From Periconia sp. R9002 (lineage: Eukaryota; Ascomycota; Dothideomycetes; Pleosporales; Periconiaceae), in the NCBI GenBank assembly GCA_023627715.1, contig JAMAHW010000089.1, positions 62,001 to 126,000 of the forward strand: DNA of 64,000 nucleotides, written 5' to 3'. A program made the position numbers and the translations under genes. Below the pieces are notes generated by a model that saw nothing but the letters and a program-made list of their open reading frames with translations, was not told the origin of the DNA and made no database searches. This document shows, one piece after another, positions 43,573 to 55,858 of the stretch. Within the stretch, counting starts at the first letter, position 1. Each line of letters opens with the position of its first letter.

Positions 43573-44563
43573 GATGTTTATAGCTACAACCGCAAGATTC
43601 CTGTTGTAAGTGTCTTTGTTGATTGGTAAGTGTAGTGAGTGGTGCTTATGAGAGACCTAGGGCGATGGTTATTACATCCAGATGAATGCGGATGGGAAGG
43701 GACTGGCGAATATTACTTCTGATAATGGATGGTGAGTTGTGGTTAACTACGCGATTTAGGGGTTAGCGCGTTGATTTGGGATGGTTAGTTTTAAGGGGCA
43801 TTGCTTGCCTAGGTACGATGAGGATGAGAAGAGGAGGATTTGTGATGTTGTGAGTGTTTCAAGTGAAGGTGTAGTACTGTCTTTGCTAAGGTGGAATAGA
43901 TTACCGACTCACCGAATTGTTGATACCCGGACTTGGGTTACTATCAGACTGCTTACACAGTAAGGGTTGAGGTTAGGCATTAATGGATGAGCAGGAAAGC
44001 TTGGAGGTATCGCATAGTACGTGTCAATCGTTATGAACGTTGACTTGAGGCGGGAAGAGGCGTTAGAATTCGTACCAGGGGAAAACATTTTCTCGAGTAT
44101 TGTGGCATGTTGGACTTTCACTTTGCCATGTATGCATAGAATGACTACCGTGCGGACGATTTCTGTATTATGAAGTGACGATACAGCAATCAGAATGAAC
44201 TATCGAATGCGTATTTGACCTAAGGACAAGTACGAGACGCGAGAAGTTCTAGATAAACCCGATAACGGGCTGTTTGGATACACGGAACAAATGTACTTGA
44301 TATATGTTCCTTGGATAGTCTAATCGATCTATTGATATTGTTGGCAAATTGATTCTCGTGTTTTTCTTCTTCTTCGACAATGCACAGCAATACAACATGT
44401 AATAATCCATACTTGGTTTTTTCTCGAGTGCCATATTCATTTTTAATTTAAGTTTGAAACCGTCTAAGTAATACATGTCCAAGGCTTCAATATCATACAC
44501 AACCCCCTCTATACCCTCGATAATAACCCTCATCGGTGTCCGTTCCTCACTCCAAACAAAACC
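43573..44563. other. Intergenic
   Basis: May include further exons of the small secreted candidate (around 43,570-43,970) and the 3' flank of the Sam37 gene. No feature beyond that. Confidence 0.4.
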
Positions 44564-45826
44564 CTAAAAATATCCCCTCAAAACCCTCTGCCGATGCTCA
44601 ACAAGCCCCTTCCTAGCCTTCACCATATCCCTCAACCTACTATCCGCCCAACGACCCTCCATCTCACTCCTCTCCCTTCCCCCCTTCTCTCTATCCGCCT
44701 CACCGCCTAATCCTCCATCCAACAACAACCCCGTGTACGCAAACACGCATGCATCGAACATCCCCGGCTTACTTGCTCCAAAGAACCACTGATCACTACC
44801 TAACAGCATCTCTAGCGCCGCGAAGGCCTCGTCGGCTTCGCGGAGGATGTCCTCGGCGTTGATGACGGCGGTGTGTTTTAGCAGCTCGGCTTGTGCGGCC
44901 TGGCGCAGGGTGTTGAGGGTGGAGAGGCGCACGAAAGGGTTTGTGGAGATCGGGAGGATGTAGAGGGGTTCGAGGAGGGTTGGGGTGTTGGCGGGGGAGA
45001 GGTAGAGCGTGTAGAGCTGTTTTATGGGGTGTCAGTGGCTTTCTTTTTGCGGGAAGACGAGATTTTTGGGTTTGGGAGGGGGTGAAGATGGAAGAGAGAA
45101 GGGAATAACGAACCCATGCGCGTCGTATTCTTAAGTCTACTAGCGAGAGATAGGCTTCATATCGAATGTCCTCCGGCTCCTGTATTCCCTTTTCTTGATT
45201 ACCATCGCCGTCACCACTTTTTTGACTACTGTGCTGCATCCCCCATTTCTGTAGCTTGCTCGATGGCACGACCTCCGGCTGCTGTTGCGCTTTTCTGCTA
45301 GAAGACAGTCCTCCCTCCGCGCCATCTCCAGTTATTACCGGTGTCGCAGGTATAAGAAATGGCAATGCGCCTGTGGGCGACGCATGATTGTTCGAAGCCT
45401 GGAGTTGAAAGTCTACACCGCAGAACTTGAGGTATGCCTATATCCAAAGTCGCAATCGTGCGGTAGTCAGCCAATTGATATTCCGCAAACTAGAATAATA
45501 CCCTGAATGGGTTTATTCATACAAGAGAAAGGTTGGGTTCATCGTACCTGGTATCTCAAACACCCCGGATTCCAACTCGGCCTACCCTCCCGCGCACCTT
45601 GTTCCGTCGTGAAAACATGCAGCACGTGCGCATTGCGATTCCGCGGCGCGCAAAGTGGTAGATCGTTGGGGGGATATGAGAGCAATGGGAAGCGGTCGAA
45701 GAGCTGCTTTATGGGCGTCGGCACGGAGAAGATGCTGCTGCGGGACTGCTGCTGCTGTGATCTAGGATGGGGGGCATTGCGAGGAGGTGCATCAGAGGCA
45801 GTATCTGAATTTGCCGTCGTAGTCAT
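44564..45826 (-). CDS. sam37: Sorting assembly machinery subunit Sam37 / metaxin
   Basis: Exons on the minus strand: 45826-45548, 45437-45114 and 45016-44564, giving 351 residues; intron phases all zero. Sam37 is a peripheral part of the mitochondrial SAM complex that inserts beta-barrel proteins into the outer membrane. The N-terminal thioredoxin/GST-like domain is visible: HVLHVFTTEQGAREGRPSWN, CLRYQ-AYLKFCGVDFQL across the first junction, then ASPTGALPFLIP, the typical metaxin strand. The C-terminal GST-like helical domain includes RYEAYLSLVDLRIRRAW-LYTLYLS, EADEAFAALEMLLGSDQWFF and KPGMFDACVFAYTGLLL. A Gly/Ser/Gln-rich insertion lies between the two domains. Length matches fungal Sam37. 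No C-terminal anchor is seen. Confidence 0.9.
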
Positions 45827-46268
45827 AATGCCATTCGTTTATTCCGTGTCCTGGGTTCTCTTTGTTAAGATCGTGGATATATTTGAGGAGAGGGCTGCTG
45901 ATGGTACAAAAGTTCGTGAAGTTGAGGCGCAAGCTCGGGAGTGATGGTGCTCGCCTAAACTTGCTGATTTTGGGGCGTGACTCGGTTATACTGGCAATAT
46001 CAAAATCTACATTTCAGAGCATGGGTGGTGATTCATTTTTGATAGAGGCGAGAAATGCTGCCTATGCATTCAATCGTCTCTAGCTGCGAAAACATAGAGT
46101 ATGCGTCAAAACCGCTAAATCCTGCAGAAATGTGTCCAGAGCATTCTATCAAACAATTCCCATGCTATCCCTCTATACGAAAAGAACTTAGGATGCATTT
46201 CCACCATAAACTAATAAGCCAATCCAGCATGCCTGTTTCAATGTTCAATTGGTCGGAGTGACGCTTCA
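45827..46268. other. Intergenic: sam37 promoter and eIF4E-like 3' flank
   Basis: No supported gene. Confidence 0.45.
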
Positions 46269-47489
46269 CTATGAAGCTGCAGGGGCTCCAGGGGCTCCAG
46301 GGGCCGCAGGAGCTGCAAAGCCCTTGTGGGCGGCGTGTGCCTTGTACCAGCACGCGTCCTTCTTAGGAACCAGCTCCGGGGAGAGCTTCTCCAAGATCGT
46401 TTCCAACAGCTTCTCCTTGCCGGCTTCATTGCTGGCGTCTCTAGTCCAGACGGCAACTTGAACAGCGTTCCATCGCACACTGTAGGTTAGGCCGCAGATG
46501 TCGTCGTTAAAGGCTAGAAGATAGTCAGTTTGGAACATTCATATCCACTCAGTCCAATGATACTTACAATCTCGCTTCGTCTCTACCGCATGCTGCAGAA
46601 CGTCGCCTACAGCAAGCAGACAGATCTCATGCCAGAAACCAGCGGCATTCTCCTTGCTGATTCGGAAGTACCAAGCACCGCCGCGCGTATTCCTAGGGTC
46701 CTCCCATAGCGGTCTTACACCCGCGTGGAAGAGATGAATCGAGTCTCGCAGCTTCAGACTGTCAAGCGGGATGTTGTTGAAGTGCTCGTAGAATCCTTTG
46801 ATAGAAATGATGGGATCACCGAGCTGCTTAGGGCGGGATGCGTATTCTTCAGCGCCAGCAGTGGCTGATTTAACAGCAGGTGTAGACTGCTGGCCCTTCT
46901 CTGCCCAAAACTGCCATTTGAAGCGGAATTCGGGCACGCGAACCTGCTTGAAAATGTTGTTGAGCATGGCAGAGCCGCGAGCCGGCGATGCCGTCGTTAG
47001 GGCCTCCTGAGCAGATGCTGCAGGCAGATCCTGAGTGGTGAGGGATGGGAGTCGACCGGCCATTTTCTCGATTTTAGGGTTGCGGATTTGACGAGTCTGG
47101 AGATTGAGTTCTGTGGAGATAGCTTCCAACCGCGCAAGATTGTCGGCTGCTGCAAAGATGCGCTGGCAATTGATGACAGTCGAGTCCTCGGGGTGATCCG
47201 CGCTTGATGGTACGCGAGGGCGTGAAGAAAGTGGGAAGACCTTGTTGATCTGAGAGACAAGCTCCTTGACACCAGACTCAATCGCCGGGCTGAGGGGTTG
47301 TTTGGGTGCTTGGGGCTGGATTTCTCCGCGAATGAGCTTTTCTAGAGCTTCAAGAAGCGAGCTTGGAACAGGCTTGTCGCAGTGGAGTCTTGAAGGAGAG
47401 TTTACGTTTTCCTGATAGGCCGCAAATTTGGAAGAGAGAATCGGGCTAGCTGGACTCTCGTTGGAGGATTCCCGAGTCGCGGACTGCAT
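46269..47489 (-). CDS. eIF4E-like mRNA cap-binding protein (4E-HP type)
   Basis: Exons on the minus strand 47489-46568 and 46513-46269, giving 388 residues. The C-terminal half is an eIF4E fold: FRFKWQFWAEKG (first cap-stacking Trp strand), FYEHFNNIPLDSLKLRDSIH, FHAGVRPLWEDPRNTRGGAW (second stacking Trp and Glu-binding loop), then across the intron VETKRD-SFNDDICGLTYSVRWN and VAVWTRDASNEAG. It should bind the m7G cap; the long N-terminal extension (about 190 residues, low complexity, Ser/Pro-rich) and divergence suggest a regulatory eIF4E2/4E-HP class rather than the main translation factor, which is inference. The start MQSATRESS has an AAAAAT context; an upstream in-frame ATG at 47582 is less likely. 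It ends in an Ala/Pro/Gly tail (AAPAAPGAPGAPAAS). Confidence 0.9.
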
Positions 47490-48527
47490 ATTTTTGATCA
47501 GTTTGAGTTGCTTGCTCGTCTTGAAGGAGATTGCAGATAGATGAAGGGATTGAAAGACGAGGCGCAGTTTATATAGCCTCAAAGGATGGATATAATGAAG
47601 TTGGTGAAAACGGGCGGTATAGGAGAATTGGTTGAAGAGGAAATAATGGATAGTGATTTGGGATTATATGGGTTTGGGAGAATGGGCACATGGTATTGCG
47701 TGTTTGCTATTGTGTGCTTGGTATTGTCCATGGTGATTAATTTCGGGGGTAGGGTAAGGTGAACAGACGGTGATAAACAAGGGGTACAATAGAAAGTGAC
47801 TCAAACTGAAGGCAAATACAGAACAGAGTTGTACAAACTGAAAAAAGAAGATACAATAAAAGCAGATGTGATTTTACATGGAGAGGGAGAAAGGGGTTCA
47901 ATAGGATCAATAAGGAGAGGGGCGTACCTAGATGCACGCGATATCAAGAGTGTTACCCCTTGGACTAGCTATTCTAATGGCGGGGCTGTTGGAAAGCGGA
48001 GCGGGAGGATGCGAAGACGGGAAGAAGTAGATCGAACGACTCTTGCTAGTCTAACGCTGGAGAAGCAGACAGGGCTGTGGTGGCAGAGAGAGGAGAGGTC
48101 GTTGGCAGCGGTGGGGGCCCTCGGACTTTAAACGCAGGCGGTGCAAACGAGGCAAGTCTGTCTTCAGCTTGCAGCCGCCCGCTGTGGGTTTCAAGACGCC
48201 GTTTCACGCCCCTGGCTGACACCACGAGAGGCCTCAACCAATCCATCGCCAGTAGGAGCCGACCTCGCCGCGGCCAGCGTCATCACCATCGACATCTCTG
48301 GACAATCACGGCGTCCTGAACTGTGTAACTGCAATGGTATGGTACGTGTGTGGTCAGGAAATGCCGTCGACTGCCATTTGGCCGGCTGGCCAATCAAATG
48401 CTGCCCTGCGACGCGGAATAAGACCGCCGCCGCCGCCGTCACTTCACATTTTCCACGTGCCATGCCAACTTTTGAGCCTCCGAAATCACACCTCATATAA
48501 CCACTACATTCACTCTTGCCCTTCACA
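47490..48527. other. Divergent intergenic region
   Basis: Contains the promoters of the eIF4E-like gene (minus) and the NOPCHAP1-like gene (plus). Two GCC-repeat stretches occur near 48,430 (GCCGCCGCCGCCGCC). No gene supported. Confidence 0.5.
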
Positions 48528-49355
48528 ATGACCTCCTCTTCTTCTCCACAAACAACCCTCTCGCCCTCAGAGCGCCAATTCGATGTCTGTAGCCGCCCCG
48601 CCAACCCCGCAAAACGCATCAAATCTCCACAAAACTCTCCACCGAAGCCTTCATCTGCTTCCGAGCGTTTCAACTCGAAAACAAGAAATGCCGACAACCA
48701 TGCTGAAAGCGCAAGTCATGTAGATAGCGATGATTCCAGCGAGCTTTCTTCGTCAAGCGAAGAACCCAGCGATGACAGCGACGATAGCGACGACAGTGAC
48801 GATGAACGTGCGACTTCCGCAGATAACGAGGACCCCGTCGTGAACCTCCGCGCAAACCGAGGCCAAAAGCCCACCATGAAGTTCGATCCCTCAGAGATGG
48901 GAGACGATATCCGCGACTTTCTGAAGGATTTCCTACCCAAGCTTAAAGCCGCCAACGAGGAGTTGGAAGCACAGAAGGCTGCCGGAACGCTCAAGACGGC
49001 CGAGATTGTGGACAATGGCCAAGGAGACGAAGGAGATGGAGAAGAGGAACAATATATTGAATTGGTAGGTATAACTTTATTCTGTCCATTTGCGAGGGAG
49101 GAGAGATGGTGCATACCGCCAGTGTGTGCATTACCAAGCTATATGATTGCTGACGCGTGGTAGAATCTTGGGCTTGGTGTGCTCGAAGAGAAAGACGCCG
49201 ACGCCACTGAGTCTTCCGACAGCGAAGCCGACGAGATGGCTGGCGTAGAAGAAGGCCGACAAGCCAACGAAGACGTATTGCGCAAACTTATGGGCCAAGA
49301 GAAAGTCAACAACCCAGCCAGCATTGAAATAGTCGACGAGCCCAAAGGAACTTGA
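48528..49355 (+). CDS. NOPCHAP1-like (DUF4598) box C/D snoRNP chaperone
   Basis: Exons 48528-49064 and 49164-49355 give 242 residues. The N-terminus is Ser/Pro-rich and followed by an acidic Asp/Ser tract (SDDSDDSDDSDDERATS). The core MGDDIRDFLKDFLPKLKAAN-EELEAQK, then EEQYIEL-NLGLGVLEEKD across the splice junction, matches DUF4598/NOPCHAP1, a nuclear adaptor that links NOP58 to the R2TP/HSP90 machinery during box C/D snoRNP assembly in animals. Role in fungi is inferred from the motif. The reading YIEL(M)NLGLGVLEE is the family hallmark and confirms the intron. It ends with an acidic tail (NNPASIEIVDEPKGT). Divergent from the eIF4E-like gene. Confidence 0.78.
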
Positions 49356-50029
49356 GAGGATCTTAAATTTCAGGAAAGAGTGATTCTCTACTCGAGACCA
49401 CATTCTTGTGACTTCGCACTATCCACGTAAGGAAGGAACCATTGCCTCTTCACATTTCTCGAGGCACCTGCTTCACGCGGATCCAGGCACCTATCCTATA
49501 GGCTGAACAGTTCTTCACTACCTACATGTGGGTACTAAGTATGTAGCTGCATTCCCTCGGAAGTTCTACTACGAAGTACACCTTTCCAAGGCTATGGCCC
49601 GATTGAATGACCTCGATTCACTTCCCAGAAAGAATTTATCAAGGCTACTATTCAAGCCTCGATGGTACGCCCTAGGCCAGAAGTCAATCTCGACGCGTAC
49701 AGTAACTTCAACACGGTCTTCCGAGTGTCCGCAAGAGACGTCTATAGAATTACCACTCGCTGACGGAGGGTAAAGAATGGGATACTCATTCTCGTGTCAT
49801 TTGGTATTAGTATAGCTTGAAATGCTTTAACTTATGACCACTTTTTGCACATAGCTATATCAATGTGATATTTCCGCGAGTTTTTCCTGCGCATGTCGTG
49901 CGCCTGCAATCACAATGACGTAATGTCCTTTTCTAGCTGCACCACAGAAACGCAACCAATGTTTATGATCATAAAGCAAAGCTCCTTTGACCTAGTTATA
50001 TTCAACCATCAGTCAACTGTCTAACAACT
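49356..50029. other. Intergenic, no supported gene
   Basis: Short frames without codon bias; the last ~150 bp should be the OBAP gene promoter. Confidence 0.5.
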
Positions 50030-50910
50030 ATGGATTCACTCCCCGTCACTAACAAAGCCGCCGGCGAGCCCGAGTCGCTCAAAAACAAGGCCTTGGAAAC
50101 AGGAGCCGCAGCAGTTCAGGTAGTCACAATACTTTTTACTTGCAAGATCAGACTATTTTGATAATGGACTGATGAATGTAGAACTTTGCACCAGTCGAGC
50201 GGATCTGTGCACATTTGAACGCTTTTCATGTATACGCGGATGATCTCTCGCGTAAAGTCGAAGCCAACCATTATTGCTCGCACCTAAACGACGAGGTCCG
50301 TCAGTGTATTCTATACGACTCACCTACACAACCAGCTCGTATCATTGGAATAGGTAAGGATCACTCTTAACCGCCACCTTCACCAAATCCGATCCGCAGA
50401 AAAAGGAGGAATCCACAAAACAAGAGTCCAGCATCTTGGAAACACTCTCATCACAAACACTAACCACCCTTCCCCTCTCCCACAGAGTACATGATAACCC
50501 CGCGCCTCTACAACACCCTTTCCCCCGACGAACAAAAACTCTGGCACACCCACGTCTTCGAGGTAAAATCCGGCATGCTCATCATGCCGCAACCATCCGC
50601 CATTCCCTCGGCCGCCTGGGAACTCGCCGAGAACCGCGAAATGGAAGAAGTCATCCACCTCTACGGTAAAGTGTATCATCTGTGGCAGACGGATCGCGGG
50701 GATAAACTGCCGCTGGGCGAACCGAGCCTCATGATGAGCTTTACGAACAAGGAGCAGTTTCCGGATTTTGAAGAAAAGGTCGGTGATAGGGATAGGAGGT
50801 TTGGGACGAGTTGGGAGAGGAAGAGGGAGGTGAGGAAGGGGATTGAGGAGCCGGAGAAGGTGAGTGAGGGGAATGCGGATTGGAGTTGGAAGGAGAAGGG
50901 GTTGATGTAA
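50030..50910 (+). CDS. Oil body-associated protein-like (DUF1264)
   Basis: Exons 50030-50119, 50182-50353 and 50486-50910 give 228 residues; phases 0 and 1. DUF1264/OBAP landmarks appear in order: [56 protein letters not shown] across the second junction, [20 protein letters not shown], and [41 protein letters not shown]. Plant members associate with lipid droplets; the fungal role is not established. The third exon ends in a charged, Trp-containing tail ([13 protein letters not shown]). Intron 2 (132 nt) is longer than most here and ends CCCACAG|AG, where an AGAG ambiguity could shift the acceptor by two bases only at the cost of frame. Confidence 0.9.
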
Positions 50911-51093
50911 GAGGAACGAAGAGGGTCCGCAGATGCAACGCATTGGCTCTGTCATTAAAATCGTTCCATGTGAAATTCTTTTTCAAAAAGAAAAGATGAA
51001 CAAAATACCTCCACGCACACCATCAAACCCACATGTACATTCAGCTCCCCCCGTCTCCCACATAAACCCCCTTAACCCACCCCAACTTCACCC

Positions 51094-51670
51094 TCACTTC
51101 TTCCCCTCCTCCCCCTCCTTCCCTTTCCCCTTCTCCTCCTTGCCCTTCTTCCCCCCCTTCTTCCCATCCAACTCCTTCAACGCCTCATCCGCATCCTCAT
51201 TCCCCTTCTTCTCCACCTCCAACCCCCTCCACTCCCTCTCCAGCAAGATAAAATACGCCGTAGTCCCCGCAAACAACGCACCCACAAACGTCGTCCCCAA
51301 GACATACTTCAACACCGTCGTAAGCGTCAGGTGCGCTAGGGAGCGGAGGAGAGGCGTGATGAGTTGTTGGCGTTCTTGCTGTTTGCGAAAAAATTATCAA
51401 TCAGTATCGGATGATAGCGACGGGGATTTGAGTGGAGGGGAGGAGGGAGGTAAGGTAGGCTAGACGGACCTCTAAATCGGGATTCACGCAGTACATGAGT
51501 GCGATTAAAGCGGCGAAGACGAGGAATAAGAGGAGCACGGTTAGCACTTGGATGATGGCGAGCAGGATCGAGATGTTTTTGGTGGTTCGGAGCACTTTGT
51601 AGCCTGCGGCTACGAGGGGCGTGACTTGCTCGAAGGCGGCGTTGATTTCGCGGGAGTAGGGTATGCCCAT
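51094..51670 (-). CDS. Small membrane protein with charged C-terminus
   Basis: Exons on the minus strand 51670-51470 and 51378-51094, giving 161 residues. The intron (GTCCGT..AAACAG, phase 0) joins NPDLE to QERQQLITPLLRSLA. Two hydrophobic helices: ISILLAIIQVLTVLLLFLVF-AALIALMY near residues 35-60 and YVLGTTFVGALFAGTTAYF near 90-110. The C-terminus is a Lys/Glu/Gly low-complexity tail (KKGGKKGKEEKGKGKEGEEG). The start is MGIPYSREINAAFEQV; a Gly-2 followed by Ile-Pro-Tyr-Ser might be N-myristoylated (inference). It probably sits in an internal membrane with a cytosolic tail. I recognise no named family. Confidence 0.75.
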
Positions 51671-52684
51671 TTTTTCTTTTTGCTCTTTAGGGTTTGGGTG
51701 TGGTTTTAGAGGTCCAGGGTTGGGTTCGTGGGGAAGTTTTGTATGTATATGTAAAGTGTGTGAGTGTTGGGCGTTTGGTGGTTGGTGAGATTGAAGATGT
51801 CGAATTGATTATACACTTTCAATGTATGTTGATACGATTAAGAACATGAGGGCAATCCAGTACAGTTGTACGGTTTTACGATTTCAGTAATGTGGATGGT
51901 TGAAGTTATAGTACCTGTATGTATGAATAGCACTTGAGATGTAAGGAAAAGGGCTGTTACGTCATTTGGTGGTGAGGAGAGCATTACAATCGAAAAGCAG
52001 GGCAAGGCGGGGGCCGTCTTCAATTTTGGAATTAATGATCAATTGTTGAGAAGGCTGTTGTACGGCTTTTTCAACCTTTTTTATGTAGGCATTTGAGCTA
52101 CATATTACAGTTCTAATTTCTATGTAAGTATGTACACCAAGTGGAGATTTAGATGTTCGGATGCAAGGTTGATCGTGAGCAATCGTCGAGGTTTTGGTGG
52201 GCCAAGGTGGTGAGAAGTTTCAATGCGAATCTGCGAAGATTAATGAGAGAGTGGTTAAAGAATACAGATGTTGTTATTGTGTTTGCTTTCTCCAGTTAAT
52301 GTATTTTGAATGACTCGTTTGGTGTCCTTCTCACGTGGGTCTGGGGAACCATGACCGTTGGAGTAACGCAGATGATGTTCTATTTCTTTGGAAGAGGCTC
52401 TCTGATTGCTTCATCTCTTGAGAACTTTGATTGAGATGCAAGATTCCATATCAAGCCTTTTATATTCAAATGAGCCGAATGCCTTCCAGGAATCCATGTT
52501 TAGAGTTTCTGAAGTCATGATGCTGGCATTTTGAGCACGTCATGACTAAGCGCCCTCCGTGCACCGCCGACCAGTAGGAGCTCTGAACTTTTTTCGAACC
52601 TCACAGCATCTCCATCTCGACACACCCCGGCGAACGCCTCCCCAACCCATTGCCATATCTCCCGGCCCCATCTCAGCAATAACC
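51671..52684. other. Divergent intergenic region upstream of prohibitin
   Basis: About 1 kb, AT-rich in the middle, no gene supported. Contains promoters for the small membrane protein and for prohibitin. Confidence 0.5.
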
Positions 52685-53623
52685 ATGGCCTTCCCACAGT
52701 CCCTCTTCCGATGGGTTGTCCCCGGCGCCATCGCCTTCTCCGTGGCTCAAGCCTCCATCTACGACGTCAAGGGCGGAACGCGCGCCGTCATCTTCGACCG
52801 GTTATCGGGTGTCAAGGAGGAGGTTGTTAACGAGGGTACACATTTCTTGATTCCGTGGCTACAGAAGGCGATTGTGTACGATGTGAGGACACGACCGAGG
52901 AACATATCGACAACGACGGGAAGTAAGGATTTGCAGATGGTTACTCTCACGTTGAGGGTGCTGCACCGACCTGAAGTCAAGCTGCTGCCCAAGATTTACC
53001 AGGTATGTGTTCTTCTAAGATTCTGCTTGCTTACGCACGCTGTGTGTGTAGCGGCGAATGCGATCGTAGTATGTAATATACAGCAAGCTAATATGAGGTA
53101 GAACCTTGGCCTCGATTACGATGAACGTGTCCTTCCCTCCATCGGTAACGAGGTCCTCAAAGCCATCGTCGCCCAGTTCGATGCCGCTGAGCTCATTACT
53201 CAGCGTGAAGCCGTCTCGAACCGCATTCGCACCGACTTGCTCAAGCGCGCCAACGAGTTCAACATCCAACTTGAAGATGTCTCCATCACCCACATGACCT
53301 TCGGAAAGGAGTTCACCAAGGCTGTCGAAGAGAAGCAGATTGCACAGCAAGAGGCGGAACGCGCACGATTTGTTGTCGAGAAGGCCGAACAGGAAAGGCA
53401 GGCAAGCGTTATCCGCGCCGAGGGTGAAGCTGAGGCTGCCGACACGATCAGCAAGGCTGTGGCGAAGAGTGGTGATGGTTTGATCATGATCCGAAGAATC
53501 GAAACACAGAAGGATATCGCGCAGTTGCTCTCCAGAAATCCCAACGTCTCGTACCTCCCATCAGGATCCGGAAGCGAGGGCGCAAAGAGTGGTGGCAACT
53601 TCCTCCTTGGTTTGAGGAACTAA
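52685..53623 (+). CDS. phb1: Prohibitin-1
   Basis: Exons 52685-53002 and 53102-53623 give 279 residues, the standard length. Prohibitins Phb1/Phb2 form ring assemblies in the mitochondrial inner membrane that stabilise respiratory proteins and modulate the m-AAA protease. N-terminal anchor [20 protein letters not shown], then the SPFH domain: [56 protein letters not shown] and, across the intron, [42 protein letters not shown]. The C-terminal coiled coil is [20 protein letters not shown]. The start [10 protein letters not shown] follows AACC; further in-frame sequence upstream is not prohibitin-like. No abnormality. Confidence 0.97.
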
Positions 53624-54327
53624 AAAATTTAGGAGGGTAGGGAAAAGATCCTTTTGGAAAACAATGCGTTCGCCCATGACTCCGGCGCATGCTGTATAAT
53701 TATTGTGAGCATTTTTGATATGTAGCGTAGGGTAACTAGTCTCCCCTTCTCGTCTGACACAAGTTCGGATAGTTCTGTGATTACTATAAACATGTCTTAG
53801 GAAGAAACATCATCGCTGCTTTATGCTCTTCCCCCTGTCTGTTCAATGTTCAACCCCAGCATAACCGCGCTGTCGATCGTTTTGTGATGACTGATGACGT
53901 AACGATGTCTTAGATTGCATACCAATTGATGTTTTAAGCTCACGATACATGCAACTACGCACACATCTTGCATACCTGCTTTTAACAACATTCTCACAGA
54001 TCACACCGAATCTGTGATTGGCTATACCTATCTATTTATACTCCGCGGAAGGTCTCTCGGCAAACTTAACCGCCGCCACCAGGATATCAGTGTAACATCC
54101 CTCGCGCCTTAGCGAAACTGGCATCAGGAATACTTGAATGATCCCGCACGACATCTATTCGCCATAGCATCAATCGAACAAGATCAGCGACCCTTCTGTA
54201 CGACAAGCAACTCATACACCACCATCTCACCAGTTCACCTCAAATATTACTCCCCGGCAAATAACCCACACGCATTCAAAACATCTTCAAAACAACAAAA
54301 CAATCACCCCTCTACAAAGGGGCAACA
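53624..54327. other. Intergenic, no supported gene
   Basis: 3' flank of prohibitin and promoter of the GFA-type gene. Confidence 0.5.
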
Positions 54328-55043
54328 ATGGACATATCCTACGCCTCCACCGAGCCAGTGCCCGAACGCGTTGTGCTAAAGGGGAGCTGCTACTGCCGTC
54401 ACCTGAGGTATCAGATCGCAGTGGTGGGCATTGATTCCATCAAGACGTCCATATGTCATTGCGCAGCTTGCAAGAAGGCGCATGGCGGCGCGTTTGGACT
54501 CACGGCCAAGGTGCCTACGCATGGGTTCAGGTATGAAGCAGGGAGCGGGCCTTGCGTGGTACGTAATTTCTAACCCTCAGTTTTCTGGTTATTTTTTAGT
54601 TTTTGAGTGTTAGAGACTTTGAATGGGGAGGGAGAGTTAGTGTTGAATGAGATGTTCGGAGATGAGAAGTGAAGTAAGAAATCACACCATATACTAACAC
54701 CGACCCACGCATTAGGTCCACGTAGGCGAAAACGACGCAGGCGTCCCTATCTACCGAGAATTCTGCGGGAAATGCGGAAGTAGAATCTGCGAGTATCATG
54801 TTCGTCATCCTCTCCTATATCCCTCTCCCATCCCTCTCATTCAAGCATTCCTCAGCGTATCTCTAACTTGCCCGTAAACGGGGAAACCAACAGGAAGGAA
54901 TCAAAGAGCACTTCCGCCACATCTCGATAGGCTCTCTCGACGATCCCTCGGTACTTGCGCCGAAAGGCGAGTTCTTCTGTTCGCAGAGAGAGGCGTGGAT
55001 GCCGGAAGTTCCTGGTAAGCCGGTTCAGTTTGTCCGTAGGTGA
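54328..55043 (+). CDS. GFA/CENP-V domain zinc protein
   Basis: Exons 54328-54558, 54716-54799 and 54894-55043 give 154 residues. The fold binds two zincs: LKGSCYCRHLRYQI (CxC), TSICHCAACKKAHGGAFGLT (CxCxxC) and, in exon 2, YREFCGKCGSRICEY (CxxC). The tail GIKEHFRHISIGSLDDPSVL and GEFFCSQREAWMPEVPG fits the family's conserved Gly/Leu-Asp and W end. Family members include glutathione-dependent formaldehyde-activating enzyme and many uncharacterised fungal proteins of similar size, so catalysis is not established. The second donor is GTTCGT, non-consensus but in frame (CEYH-EGIKEHF). The 3' end assumes no further intron at the CCTGGTAAGC near 55,015; if one is used, the C-terminus differs. Confidence 0.83.
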
Positions 55044-55858
55044 AACGATCTATATGGGGATGGTTTGGTTCTTTTTTAGCGGAAAATGCAGCGTGAGGAT
55101 CTTACGCTGCACTGTCTTGCTGCTGTTGTGTTGGCGGTGACGATGTACTTTGGACGGTATTCAGCTTTCTGTCCTTGAGTGAAGAAATACAACTCTCGCC
55201 TAGAGAGCGGGGAATGAGAGTCATGAACTTGGGCGCGAGGGGATGATGTTGAGAGGAAAATTCCGGTACGAGCTGGGCTGATTAGGTGTAGGTGTACTTC
55301 AGAGCAATAGAAAAGAGAGAGTGAGGGGGAGTGTGTGTGCTGGTGGCGGTGAAGCCGGCGATGGAGAAGACGAGCAGGTGAGACATGGCGGTGAGAAGCG
55401 GAAGAGTGCGAGGATGAGTAGGTGATGATGGGGTTGGAACTTCAACAATTGCGTGTTAGATTCTCCTGTGTATATTCATGTACTAGTATTCCTTGTTACA
55501 CATCAATATCCAAGCAGGCGATTTTTTTTCCCTTCATCTTTTTGCTTTTCCTTTTGCTTCCCGAATGTATAAAATTCGTACCATGTTTGCTTTTTTATCT
55601 TCATTTTTTAACCTATCCTTTACTCCTCTCACACACCACCTATCTCAATCTTCTCGACAGAACAAATGAATTCTCTAGTCCATCAACAATCAAAACCAAC
55701 CAACCAACAATCCGTCAAAGCTCCCATAAGAAGCACCAAAACATCAAATCTAGGACGCTTACGAGAACCAAGCACAGTCTGGAATCTTCCCCGCCCTAGA
55801 GGAGATAAATTACAAGGAGGAATGAATAGACGAATTGAGAAACTCACCACTTGTCGTG
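55044..55858. other. Intergenic, no supported gene
   Basis: T-rich stretch at about 55,518-55,640. A frame at 55666-55899 overlaps the end of the next gene and lacks support. Confidence 0.5.
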
